DNA of 64,000 nucleotides. Origin: Arachis hypogaea. Its lineage: Eukaryota; Streptophyta; Magnoliopsida; Fabales; Fabaceae. The DNA lies in the NCBI RefSeq assembly GCF_003086295.3, contig NC_092052.1:27937427-28001426 (forward strand), given 5' to 3'. The number at the start of each line of letters is the position of its first letter. Position 1 is the stretch's first letter. The position numbers and the translations under genes are program-made. Positions 24,747 through 35,358 of the stretch are shown piece after piece. Below the pieces are notes generated by a model. That model was not told where the DNA came from. It did no database searches and worked only from the letters and a program-made list of their open reading frames with translations.

Positions 24747-24764
24747 TGGCACCGTTGCCGAGGA
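24747..24764 (+). other. Element B primer-binding site
   Basis: TGGCACCGTTGCCGAGGA matches 16 of 18 positions of the complement of the plant tRNA-Asp 3' end (TGGCGCCGTTGCCGGGGA). It lies six bases after the 5' LTR, the normal position for minus-strand priming. Confidence 0.8.
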
Positions 24765-26054
24765 TTGTTCGAGTTTGAACAAACTAACGGATTATTTTTT
24801 TGCTTAGATTAGGTATTGTTTTTAATTTTGTTTGAGTCTTTTATTTTCTTTTTCTTCTTTTTTTTCGAAAAAATCAAAACTTTTTAAAAAATCTTTATTT
24901 TTCCAAAAATGTTCGAAAATAATGTGTTTTGTTTAAGTCTAGTGTCAAGTTTTAATTTTGGTGTCCTTTGCATGTTCTTTGTTTTCTTTGAATTCTTTGA
25001 GTTTTGTTCTTAGTGTTCTTCTTGATCTTCAAAGTGTTCTTGTTTTTCTTCTTGTTTTGATCTTAAAATTTGTAAGGGGTGTCTCTTTGTGTTTTACTTT
25101 GAAATTTTTGCATAGTAGTGTCCTTAGATCTAAACATTTTAAGTTTGGTGTCTTTTTGTTGTTTTTCTCTTTCTTCATTAAATTTAAAAATAAAAAAATA
25201 TCTTTTCTATCTTTTTACCTTAATTTTTGAAATTTTTAACAAAATTTTCAAATTTTAATTTCAAAATCATTATCTTATCTCATCTTAGTTTTAAATTTCA
25301 AATTCAAATCTTTTCAAAATCAAATCTTTTAAAAAAACATCATATCTTTTTAAAATCTTTTAAAATCTTTCTTTTTAATTTGATTCTTTCTTATCTTAAC
25401 TTCCTTTCAAAATTAAATTTCAAATCTTTTTAATTAAAAACTATCTTTTTTATTTTAATTTCAAATCTTTTTAATTTAAAACGTATCTTTCTTAACTTCC
25501 TTATCTTATCTTTTTTACCTAACTTATCTTATCTTGTTGACTTTTTCAAAATTCAAAATCAAATTTTAAATCTTATCTCTTTTTCAAAATCTTTATCAAA
25601 TCTTTTCAATTTCTACCTTATCTTTTCTAACTTCTAATTTTAAATTCAAATCTTTTCTAATCTTCTATCTTATCTTGTTTTCAAATCTTTCTTAATTAGT
25701 TACTTGATTTCTCTTTCTTCTTTTTCAAAACCTCCTAACTAATTCTTCCCCCTTCTAATTTTCGAAAATATCTTCTCTCTTTCTCTCTTTTCTTTTTCGA
25801 AAACCACTATCTAATTTTCAAATCTTTTTAATTAATTAGCTTTTAATTTTCTATTAATTAATAAATAAAAATAAAAATATTTTAATTCTAGTTTCTCTTT
25901 CTATTTCTAATTTTTGAATCCTCTCTTCTTTATTCGAATTCTTCATCTCTCTTCTCTTCTATTCTTCTCTTCTACTCTTCTTCCTATCTCACTGGGAGTT
26001 CTCTGTGCTTTGACATAGAAGCTTCCAAACTTTCTCTTTTCTATTCTCTTCTTC
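24765..26054 (+). other. Element B leader, U/pyrimidine-rich
   Basis: A 1.3-kb region rich in T and short ATCTT/TTTTAA words between the primer site and gag. No conserved ORF is present. The word TTTTAAGTTTGGTGTC at about 25137-25152 repeats the sequence found next to the 3' LTR. Degenerate forms lie near 24945. Confidence 0.6.
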
Positions 26055-26060
26055 TTGTTT

Positions 26061-27513
26061 ATGAGCAAGAACAGAGATAAAGAACCTCTCTTTAATCCTG
26101 ATCCTGAGCCTGAGAGAACTCTAAAGAGGCGCCTTAGAGCACAACACTCCGGAGGAAATCTCACAAAGATTTTCGAACAAAAAGTTGAGAACATGGCAGA
26201 CAATGCTAATGGTGGAGGAGAACCAAGAAAGATTCTTGGAGCCTATATTGCACCCAATTTTGACTTTTATAGGCGCATCATATCAATTCCTGCCATTAGT
26301 GCTAACAGCTTTGAGCTGAAACCTCAACTGGTTACTTTAGTTCAACAGAATTGCCAGTACCATGGACTTCCAAAGGAAGATCCAAATAAATTCATATCTG
26401 ACTTCTTGTAGATATGTAACACAGTCAAGACCAATGGAGTAAGTCCTGAGGTCTATAAAATCGTGCTATTTTCTTTTGCTGTAAGAGACAGAGTTAGAGT
26501 GTGGTTAGATTCTCAACCTAAAGAGAGTCTTGACACATGGGAGAAGGTGGTCAATGCATTCTTGACCAAGTTCTTTCCACCTCAAAAGTTGAGCAGACTT
26601 AGGGTGGAAGTTCAAACCTTCAGACAAAAAGAGGGTGAATCTCTCTATGCCCTCCCAACATGATCTCAGACTGGACCACATTAGACATATTTTATGATGG
26701 TCTTTTTGAAATATCCAAGATGTTACTGGATAACTCTGCTGGTGGATCATTTCACTAGAAGAAAATTCCTGAAGAGGCAAGAGAACTCACTGACATGGTT
26801 GCAAATAACCAGTTCATGTACACTTCTAAGAGAAACCATGTACACAGTAGAATTTCTCAGAAGAAAGGAGTTCTTGAAGTTGATACTCTGAATGCTATTT
26901 TGGCTCAGAACAAGATCTTGACCCAACAGGTCAATATGATCTCTCAGCATTTGACTGGAATGCAAGCTGCAACTGGCAGTGTTTAAGAAGCTTCCTCTGA
27001 AGGAGAAGCTTATGATCCTGAGCAACCCATGATGGAAGAGGTGAATAACATGGGAGAATCCTATGGACACACCTACAACTTCTCATGGAGGAATCATCCT
27101 AACCTTTCATGGAAGGATCAACAGAAGCTTCAGCAAGGCTTCAACACTAATCAAGGTGGAAGGAACCAGAACAGGTTCAACAACAGGCCACCATTCCCAT
27201 CTTCCTAAGGGAATATGGAGATCTCTAAGCAGAGCCTTTCTGACTTAGTCACTATAGTCTCCAACCTCTCTAAGACCACTCATAGTTTCATTACTGAAAC
27301 AAGGTCCTCTATAAGAAATTTGGAGGTACAAGTTGGTCAACTAAGCAAGAGAATTCCTGAGACTCCTCCTGACACTCTTCCTAGTAACACTGAAGTTAAC
27401 CTAAGGGAAGAGTGCAAGGCCATCACCATAGAGGTAGAGGCCAAAACTGGGGAGAAAAGGGAAGAGTTGAACGCTAGTAAGGAAGCCCTTACTGGGAGTT
27501 CAACGCCCTAAGA
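26061..27513 (+). pseudogene. Element B gag (degenerate)
   Basis: It starts MSKNRDKEPLFNPDPEPER (26061) and contains MADNANGGG, QLVTLVQQNCQYHGLPKEDP and the gag-domain stretch WLDSQPKESLDTWEKVVNAF, homologous to the gag of element C. A TAG at 26409-26411 lies where C has Gln. Frame changes near 26650-26700 and stops near 26984 and 27207 follow. Recognisable gag continues through NMGESYGHTYN and QVGQLSKRIPETPPD to the hairpin array. A CCHC knuckle was not found. Confidence 0.8.
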
Positions 27514-27806
27514 CATGCCACCTTGGTGTTGAACGCCAGTGAGATACCCCCCACTGGGCGTTCAACGCCCAACCAAGTGCCACTCTTGGTGTTGAATGCC
27601 AGTGAGGTACACCTCACCGGGCGTTCAACGCCCAACCCTACAACGCCAAGAAGGAGGTCCCTCCTGGGCATTCAACGCCCAAACCTATACCATCACTGGC
27701 GTTGAACACCAGGAAGGAAGACCCTCTTGGGCGTTCAACGTCCAAACCAGTAATGTTACTGGCATTGAACGCTAGTAAAAAGGACCTTACTGGGCGTTCA
27801 ACGCCC
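27466..27806 (+). repeat. Array of six nested hairpins in the gag-protease linker
   Basis: Six units of about 43 nt, spaced about 60 nt (near 27466, 27527, 27590, 27640, 27699 and 27762). Each has an outer arm like TTGAACGCC, an inner variable self-complementary core and an outer arm like GGCGTTCAA. The inner cores differ but still pair, for example AGTAAGG with CCTTACT, GTGAGGT with ACCTCAC, and GGAGG with CCTCC. Parts also read as a repeated peptide (LNAS...TGRSTPN), though frames shift between units. Confidence 0.75.
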
Positions 27807-28829
27807 ACTGAGGATGTCCCTACCCAAGAACTCAAGGAAACCAAGACTCATGTAGAGACCATAGAGGTTCCCTTGAATGCACTCTTGCAGTGCATGAGTT
27901 CTGATGAACACTCATCCTCTTATGAGGATGAGGACGCTAGGGAAGAGCAAGTTTCTCGGTACCTAGGAGCTCTTATGAAGCTAAATGCCAAACTGTTTGG
28001 CACAAAACCTTTGGAGGAAGAACCTCCAGTGTTCACCAAAGAACTCAATGCTTTGGTACTGTAGAAGCTACCTCAAAAGCTTCTGGACCCCGGACGCTTC
28101 CTAATTCCTTGTACCATAGGCACTATCACCTTCGATAAGGCTCTATGTGACCTAGGTTCAAGTATTAACCTCATGCCCCTCTCTATGATGGAGAAGCTGG
28201 AAATCTTTGAGGTACAAGCTGCAAACATCTCACTAGAGATAGCAGAAAAGTCAATGAAGAAAGCATATGGCTTAGTAGAGGATGTATTGGTAAAGGTTGA
28301 AGACCTTTACATCCTTGCAAACTTCATAATCTTAGATACTGGGGAAGTTGAGGATGAATCCATCATCTTTGGAAGACCTTTCCTAGCCACTGCCAATGCT
28401 ATCATTGATGTAGCTAAGGGAGAACTGATTTTACAACTAGGGAAGGATCACATCTTGTTCAACAGGTCTCACCCTAACTCTCCCTCTGAGAAAAGAGAGA
28501 TAGCTATGCAACACTTAGTGTTCCAACCTCTTTCAGTGCAAAGCTTTACTAAGCCCCCAAACATCAATTCTAAGTTTGGTGTTGGGCAGCTATCAACAAG
28601 CACTGAGAACAAAGATACTAAGAAGAAAGTACATAAAGGCTGGAGGGACAAGAAAGTTCCCACTGAAGGACTCTCACTTGGCATGAGAGTTGTCTTCACT
28701 GAGAAACCAGTCATACCACATACAGTGAGTCATGTCTTGTCTCTAGAGCATGTGGAGCTCATTCATGAGAAGACAGGAAGAAAGTTCGCTGTAAGGGGCA
28801 AAATTTTGAGCCCATATCAACCTTCGTAA
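27702..28829 (+). pseudogene. Element B protease-like ORF with unfamiliar C-terminal tail
   Basis: One frame is open except for a TAG at 28062-28064. An acidic linker is followed by a retroviral-type aspartic protease: FLIPCTIGTITFDKALCDLG and SSINLMPLSMM (active-site region DLGSS), then ILVKVEDL-like and IIFGRPFLATANAIIDV. In element C the protease leads into RT. Here it leads to about 110 residues with no RT motif (VGQLSTSTENKD, KKVPTEGLSLGMRVVF, HVLSLEHVELIHEKTGRKF, SPYQPS) and a stop at 28827. Function of the tail is unknown. Confidence 0.8.
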
Positions 28830-28868
28830 AGAGCTAACCGTCAAGCTAGTGACGTTAAAGAAGCGCTT

Positions 28869-28886
28869 GTTAGGAGGAAATCCAAC
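28869..28886 (+). other. Junction hairpin of element B (weakened)
   Basis: GTTAGG (28869-28874), loop AGGAAA, TCCAAC (28881-28886), preceded by AAAGAAGCGCTT. It begins 39 nt after the protease-ORF stop. Four Watson-Crick pairs, one G-U and one A-C mismatch remain. It corresponds to 40408-40425 in C and 55586-55603 in D. Confidence 0.6.
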
Positions 28887-29521
28887 CATAATTAATTATC
28901 TATGTTTTTCTTCATTTTTATTTTTCTTAATTATTTTCTTTAGGTTCATGATCATGTGTATTCATTAGAACAGAGATAGACACATTCAGAATTGAAAATA
29001 GAACACTCTAGATGGAGTGTCTTGCTGGCATTGAACGCCAGCCTGGGGCATAGCCTGGGCGTTCAACAACCCAAATGGCAACAATGCTGGTGTTGAACGC
29101 CAGCCAAGGGCAAGAGCTGGGCATTCAATGCCCATGAAGAGGATAGGGAATTTGAATTCCCTAGCTTCTCAAGACCAGTGGATCCCATAGCATCTTTACC
29201 TATCCCACTTCTTCCCTCTTCTTTTTCACACTTCCCCATACACTCTTCCCTATAAACCCTAGCCTAATCACCTCCATATCACTTTTCCAACACCATCATA
29301 ACTCCCACCAACCCCCACCCACTTCAAAAGCAAATTTCCCTCCTATTTACCCCACCTATGACCGAACCCTAACCACTCCCTCCCTTAAATACCCCTTCTG
29401 ATATCACATATCCCACACACTAATCATTCATCTATAAACCCCCCACTTGGCCGATTGCTCTTCTCCCTCCATCTCCTACTATTTTCTTCTTTTTCTACTC
29501 TATTCTTCTCTCTTATTTATT
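28887..29521 (+). other. Element B spacer before the env-position ORF
   Basis: Non-coding. Contains TTGAACGCC/GGCGTTCAA-type palindromes at about 29020-29135, then C/A-rich sequence and pyrimidine-rich sequence. It corresponds to 40426-41340 in element C. Confidence 0.6.
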
Positions 29522-29557
29522 TTTGCTCGAGGACGAAGCTTTTAAGTTTGGTGTGGG
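29522..29557 (+). other. Internal hairpin and priming-like word, element B
   Basis: TTTGCTCG, loop AGGA, CGAAGC (one bulged A), followed by TTTTAAGTTTGGTGTGGG. It repeats the module next to the 3' LTR and lies 34 nt before the env-position ORF. Confidence 0.55.
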
Positions 29558-29590
29558 AAAAGCGTTGCTTTTTGCTTTCCATTACCACTT

Positions 29591-30508
29591 ATGGAACCCA
29601 AGGTCGGAGAACCTTCTAGAAAGAGGAAAGGAAAGGCAGTAGCCGCCACCTCCGAATCTTGGAAGATGGAGAGATTCATCACCAAAGGCCACCAAGACCA
29701 CTTCTATGAAGTAGTGGCAGAAAAGAAGGTGATCCTAGAGGTCCCTTTTAGGCTTAAGATGAATGAGCATCCGAAAATCCGAAGAGAGATCTGGAGGAGA
29801 GGTTGGGAAGTCCTAACCAATCCATCCAAAGGTTGAGATCTTAATGGTGCAAGAGTTCTATGCTAATGGATGGGTTACTAAAAACCATGACATTAGTGTA
29901 AACCCAAATCCCAAGAATTGGAGCACCATGGTCCGAGGAAGAATCTTGGACTTTAGTCCGGAAAGTGTGAGGTTGGCGTTCAACTTACCTCTAATGCAAG
30001 GAAACCCACATCCTTATACTAGAAGAGTCAACTTTGATCAAAGGCTGGATCAAGTGCTCTCAGACATCTGTGTGGAAGGAGCACAGTGGAAAGGGATTCC
30101 CAAGGCAAGCCTATTCAACTGAGAAGGCCTGACCTCAAGCCCATAGCTAGAGGATGGTTGGAATTTATCCAACGCTCTATCATCCCTACTAGCAACCGGT
30201 CCGAAGTGACCATAAACCGAGCAATCATGATCCATTACATCATGCTCGGAGAGGAGGTGGAAGTACATGAGGTCATACCTTAAGAGTTGTACAAAGTGGC
30301 AGACAAGCCCTCCACCAAAGCAAGGTTAGCTTTTCCTCATCTTATTTGTCAACTGAGAATGGAGCATCAAGAGCACTCCACCATCCTCCATGACATAAGA
30401 GAAGAACAAAGAGCTATGAGGGAAGAACAACAGAGACAAGGGCGTGACATTGAAGATATCAAGCGCACCATTGGGCTCTCTAGAGGAAGTGGTAGCCGCC
30501 GTCACTAA
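29591..30508 (+). pseudogene. Element B env-position ORF (putative plant transposon protein family)
   Basis: It starts MEPKVGEPSRKRKGKAVA and continues through three overlapping frames (29591-29836, 29844-30122, 30086-30508), so at least two frameshifts, plus a stop at 30281-30283. Motifs shared with C are RRGWEVL, MVQEFYANGW, LDQVLSDIC, DLKPIARGWLEFI and PTSNRSEVTINRA. The end is a charged, probably coiled-coil Glu/Arg/Gln-rich segment ending RGSGSRRH. No signal peptide or membrane segment is visible, so despite its position it does not look like an envelope glycoprotein. Confidence 0.75.
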
Positions 30509-31568
30509 GGTGGTCCCGTTCCATCACCTTGCTTATCTTATTTTCTATTTTCTATTATGTTTTATTGTCTGTTCTCTTGTTCCTATTGCATCATTATTTG
30601 CATTTATGTCTTAAATCTATAGATTATTCCATACATCTCTCACTTTACTTAAAAGAAAATTTTATTTGAAAAAGAATTGAGATATACATGAATTTTGAGT
30701 TATACAATAAGAATAGTTCAATTATCTTAAAGTGGTGACATTGCTTTTGTTTTTTGAATATATGAATGAATAGTTCATATTTGAAATTGGAGTTTAAGAA
30801 TGTTGGCTCTTGAAAGAATGATGAAAAAGGAGAAGTATTATTGGTAATCTGAAAAATCCCAAAAATTAATTCTTGAAGCAAGAAAAAGTAGCAAAAAGAA
30901 AAAGAAAAAGCATGTTGCAAAAGAAAAAAAAATTTACATGCATGCGAAAAAAAAGAAAAAAAATAATAAAAAGTAGAAAAATCCAATAACCCTTTAAACC
31001 AAAAGGCAAGGGTAAAAAGATCCAAGGCTTTGAGCATCAATGGTTAGGAGGGTCTAAAGGAAATAAAATCTTGGCCTAAGCGGCTCAAACAAGATGTCCC
31101 TAACCATTTGCTTGTGGTGTGAATGTGTCAGGTGAAAAGCTTGATACTGAGCAGTTAAAGTCGTGATCCAAAACAAAAAAAGAGTGTGCTTAAGAACTCT
31201 GGACACCTCTATCTGGGGATTCCAGCAAAGCTGAATCCAATCCGAAAGGGTTCACCCAGTTAAGTGTCTGTGGCATTTATGTATCCGGTGGTAATACTAG
31301 AAAACCAAGTGGTTAGGGCCACGGCTAAGACTCTAAAAAGCTGTGTTCAAGAATAAAAAAGAACTAAACTAGGAGAGTCAGTAATATCATCTGAATTCTA
31401 AGTTCCTAAAGATGCCAACATCTCTGAGCTTCAATGGATAGTGAGATGCCAAAACTATTCAAAAGCAAAAAGCTACTAAGTCCCGCTCATCTAATTGAAA
31501 CTAAGTTTAATTGGAAACTCTAAGATTTATTGTATCTAAATCTTCTTTTTATCCTACTTTGTTTTTAG
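30509..31568 (+). other. Element B 3' untranslated region
   Basis: Non-coding and clearly homologous to 42537-43626 in element C, including AGCGGCT near 31079, TTAAAGTCGTG at about 31158 and the GTATCCGGTGGTAATACT block at about 31278. An A-rich stretch lies at 30890-30985. The conservation between a pol-less and a pol-bearing element suggests shared cis signals. Confidence 0.65.
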
Positions 31569-31605
31569 TTGCTTGGAGACAAGCAATAATTTAAGTTTGG
31601 TGTTG
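31569..31605 (+). other. 3' hairpin and priming region of element B
   Basis: TTGCTTG (31569-31575), loop GAGA, CAAGCAA (31580-31586): a perfect 7-bp stem. It is followed by TTTAAGTTTGGTGTTG, which abuts the 3' LTR at 31606. Confidence 0.65.
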
Positions 31606-32927
31606 TGATGAGCGGATATTTTATACGCTTTTTGACATCATTTTTATATAGTTTTTCGTATGTTTTATTTAAGTTTTATTATATTTTCATAGATTTTAGT
31701 GTAAAATTCACATTTTTGGACTCTACTATAAGTTTGTGTGTTTTTATGCAATTTCACGTATTTTCTGGCTGAAATTGAGGAGCTGGAGCAAAAGTCTGAC
31801 TCAGAGGCAGAGAAAGTGCTGCAAATGCTGTCATGATCTGACCTCCTTGGACTCGGAAGAGCTTTTCTAGAGCTAAAGAAGTTCAAATGGAGCGTTTTCA
31901 ATGGCTATGAAAAGCTAACATCCATAGCTTTCTAGAAATATATAATAGTCCATACTTTGCTTCAGAATTGAAGGCCCAAAACTGGCGTTCAACGCCAGCC
32001 ATCTGCCCTATTCTGGCATCCAACGCCCAAGGGAGAAGTGACCAGCGTCCAACGCCCAAGAAGGACCCCCAAGCAAGCATTCAATGCCCTAGAGCCCTCC
32101 TAGCACGTGGCTTACTCTTTTGCTCAGCCCAAACACTCACGAAGTGGGTCTCGGAAGTGGATTTTCACACTAAAAGACTGTTTTACCCCTTTTTTTTGTA
32201 ATTCCCAGTCATTAGTTTAGTATTTAAAGGAGAAGATCACCCTTGTTTAAGAACTTTTGGGTTCCTTGCCCATTCGAATTTCACATTGTATTCTCTATCA
32301 GTATGAGTCACTAAACCTCCTAGGTTGATGCTAGGAGCTCTACTGAGTTTTATGGATTAATAAAAGTACTACTGTTCTATTTCCAATTCGTGTTTGATTC
32401 TCTATTCTAAGATGTATATTCGTTCTTCATTCTAAGACCGCGTGCCTGACAACCACCCGTGTTCTTCTTGGGTTCGTGTGACTACGTAACTAGAAAGCAT
32501 TGAACCACCAGCTTGATTATACATCTCTTAGATAGCTAATCCACGACTTTATTCGAGACTTCTCGAGACACCAATTCAGCCAAGATATAGGGAGATTTGA
32601 GTCTTTGTGGTAAAGGCTAGAACCCAAGGCGCAGCATTCTCTGATCCGGAACATTCGACCTTTTCTGTGGCATTTTAAGTAGGATCATCAAGGGGAATGA
32701 ACTACAGAAGCTTCACCCTCAATCAGACAGGATCCACACTAAATCTGGGGTTCAGCACTGGAGGAAGATTGGCAACTGCTCAAACCAGTGTTGATCACAT
32801 ACAGCCTGCCATAGAAGAAATCATTCACAATTGAAGTAAACAATAAGACCAAGTTGATCCAGAAGAACAAAGCAACTCTGAAGCCTTAACCCTCTTATTA
32901 TCACTGGTTATAATCAAACATAGTAAT
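31606..32927 (+). repeat. 3' LTR of element B, first part
   Basis: It starts TGATGAGCGG, is homologous to 23233-24740 and is interrupted after the TSD copy GTAAT (32923-32927) by element C. Palindromes lie at about 31980-32095. The remainder is at 45153-45343. Confidence 0.9.
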
Positions 32928-34473
32928 TGATGAACGGATAATTTATACTCTTTTTGGCACTGTTTTTAGTATGTTTTTAGTATATTTTAGTTAGTTTTTA
33001 TTATATTTTTATTAGTTTTTATTTAAAATTCACTTTTCTGGACTTTACTATGAGTTTGCGTGGTTTTCTGTGATTTCAGGTATTTTCTGGTTGAAATTGA
33101 GGGACCTGAGCAAAAATCTGATTCAGAGGCTGAAAAAGGACTGCAGATGCTGTTGGATTCTGACCTCCCTACACTCGAAGTGGATTTTCTGGAGCTACAG
33201 AAACCCAATTGGCGCGCGCTCAATTGCGTTGGAAAGTAGACATTCTGGGCTTTCCAGCAATATATAATAGTCCATACTTTGCTCAAGATTTGATGGCCCA
33301 AATTGGCGTTTCAAGTCAGCTTAAGAATTCTGGCGTTTAACGCCAGAACTAGCATAAAAGCTGGAGTTAAACGCCCAAACTGGCACAAAAGCTGGCGTTT
33401 AACTCCAAGAAAAGTCTCTACCCATGAAAGCTTCAATGCTCAGCCCAAGCACACATCAAGTGGGCCCCGGAAGTGGATTTTTACACTAAACACCCTAGTT
33501 TACTCATTTTCTGTAACCCTAGGTCACTAGTTTACTGTAAAAACTACTTTTAGTGATTCATCTTGTACCTCATGACACTTTATACATTTCATATTGTATT
33601 CTCTAGGGCATGAGTCTCTAAACCCCATGGTTGGGGGGTGAGGAGCTCTGCTGTGTTTCGATGAATTAATGCAATTACTACTGTTTTCCATTCTATCATG
33701 CTTGCCTCTATTCTAAGATATTCATTCGCACTTCAACCTGATTAAATTCTGATGATCCGTGACACTCGTCACCATTCTCACTTATGAACGCGTGCCTGAC
33801 AACCACTTCCATTCTACATGCTATCAAGCTTGAATGTGTATTTCTTGGGTTTCTAATCTAAGATTGGAATCTTCGTGGTATAGGCTAGAATTATTGGCGG
33901 TCATTCTTGAGATCTAGAAAGTCTAAACCTTGTCTATGGTATTCTGAGTAGGATCTGGGAAGGGATGAATGTGACGAGCTTCAAACTTGCGAGTGTTGGG
34001 CGTAGTGACAGACGCAAAAGGATCAATGGATCCTATTCCGACATGATCGAGAACCGACAGATGATTAGCCGTGCAGTGACAGCGCATTTGGAATATTTTC
34101 ACTGAGAGGACGGGAAGTAGCCATTGACAACGGTGATTCCCAACATAAAGCTTGCCATGGAAGGAGCCTTGCGTGCATGAAGAAGAAGACAGTAGGAAAG
34201 CAGAGATTCAGAAGACAAAGCATCTCCAAAACCTCAACCTATTCTCCATTACTGCATAACAAGTATTTATTTCATGTTCTTCTACTTTTTACAATTAAAT
34301 CTGAGAATTATTGATATCCTGACTAAGAGTTACAAGATAACCATAGCTTGCTTCAAGCCGACAATCTCCGTGGGATCGACCCTTACTCACGTAAGGTATT
34401 ACTTGGACGACCCAGTGCACTTGCTGGTTAGTTGTGCGGAATTGCAAAAGTGTGATTGTGATTCCATGCACCA
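32928..34473 (+). repeat. 5' LTR of element C (1546 bp)
   Basis: It runs from TGATGAACGG to CATGCACCA. The conserved block and TATA-like ATATATAATA lie at about 33226-33285, palindromes (GGCGTTTAACGCC and related) at about 33305-33400, and a downstream TATA-less GTAAAAACTAC near 33536. It is nearly identical to the 3' LTR apart from a 59-bp stretch missing from the latter. Confidence 0.93.
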
Positions 34474-34479
34474 AGTTTT

Positions 34480-34497
34480 TGGCGCCGTTGCCAGGGA
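34480..34497 (+). other. Element C primer-binding site
   Basis: TGGCGCCGTTGCCAGGGA matches the complement of the plant tRNA-Asp 3' end at 17 of 18 positions, six bases after the 5' LTR. Confidence 0.85.
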
Positions 34498-35358
34498 TTG
34501 TTCGAGTTTGGACAACTGACGGTTTAACTTGTTGCTTAGATTAGGAATATTTTATTTTTGTTGGTTTAGAGTCTTTTATTTGAGTTTTGTTTCATATTTT
34601 AAGTTTGGTGTCAATTGCATGCTTTTACTTTCTTTTAATTTTTCGAATTTGCATACTCTTAGTTGTTTATTGATCTTTAAAAATTCTAAGTTTGATGTCT
34701 TCTTTGTGTTTTCCTTTAATTTTTCAAAAATTTGTGTTTGATTTTCTAAAAATTTTAAGTTTGGTGTGTTTTGTGCTTTTATTTACTTAAAAATTTTTCA
34801 AAAATTTGTTCTTGGTGTTCATCTTGACATTCAAAGTTTTCTTGTTTGTTCTCTTTGTTTTGATCTAAAATTTCTAACTTTAGTGTCGTTTTGTTGTTTT
34901 TCTCTTTCCTCATTAAAATTTAAAAATAAAAAATATCTTTTCCTTATTTTACTCATAATTTTCAAAATTTAACATTAAAGTTGTCAAAGATTTTCAAAAT
35001 CATATCTCTTCTTTTTAATCAAGTCAAAATTCTAATTTCAAAAATTGATCTTTTCAAATCTTTTTCAAAAAAAAAAAAGAAAATAAAATCTTTTTAATTT
35101 CTTCAATCATATCTTCTCAATCATATCTTTTCCAAAATAATCCTCAATCATATCTTTTTGATTGCTAATCTCAAAATCTTTTTAATTAATTAATTAATTT
35201 AGTCTTCAATTTGCTTTTATTTCAATTTCTTCTAATTTTCGAATTTATATTCAATTTTTCAATTATTTTATTTTATTTTATTTTATCTTATTTTAATTTT
35301 GATTACCTTAAAAAAATATAATTTATTTGCAATTCATATCAATTCCCTTTTCTCTATC
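34498..35358 (+). other. Element C leader
   Basis: T-rich, non-coding leader before the gag ATG at 35359. The word TTTTAAGTTTGGTGT occurs at about 34597 and 34754, with a variant at about 34685, echoing the sequence at the 3' LTR border. Confidence 0.65.

Noticed and set aside
24958..25433. 90- and 68-codon hydrophobic ORFs in element B's leader
   Set aside because: Phe/Leu/Ser-rich readings of a T-rich leader, with no counterpart in C beyond base composition.
27466..27806. CRISPR-like look of regularly spaced palindromes
   Set aside because: Eukaryotic retroelement context, units are imperfect with self-complementary cores, no unique spacers and no cas genes. It is a hairpin array.
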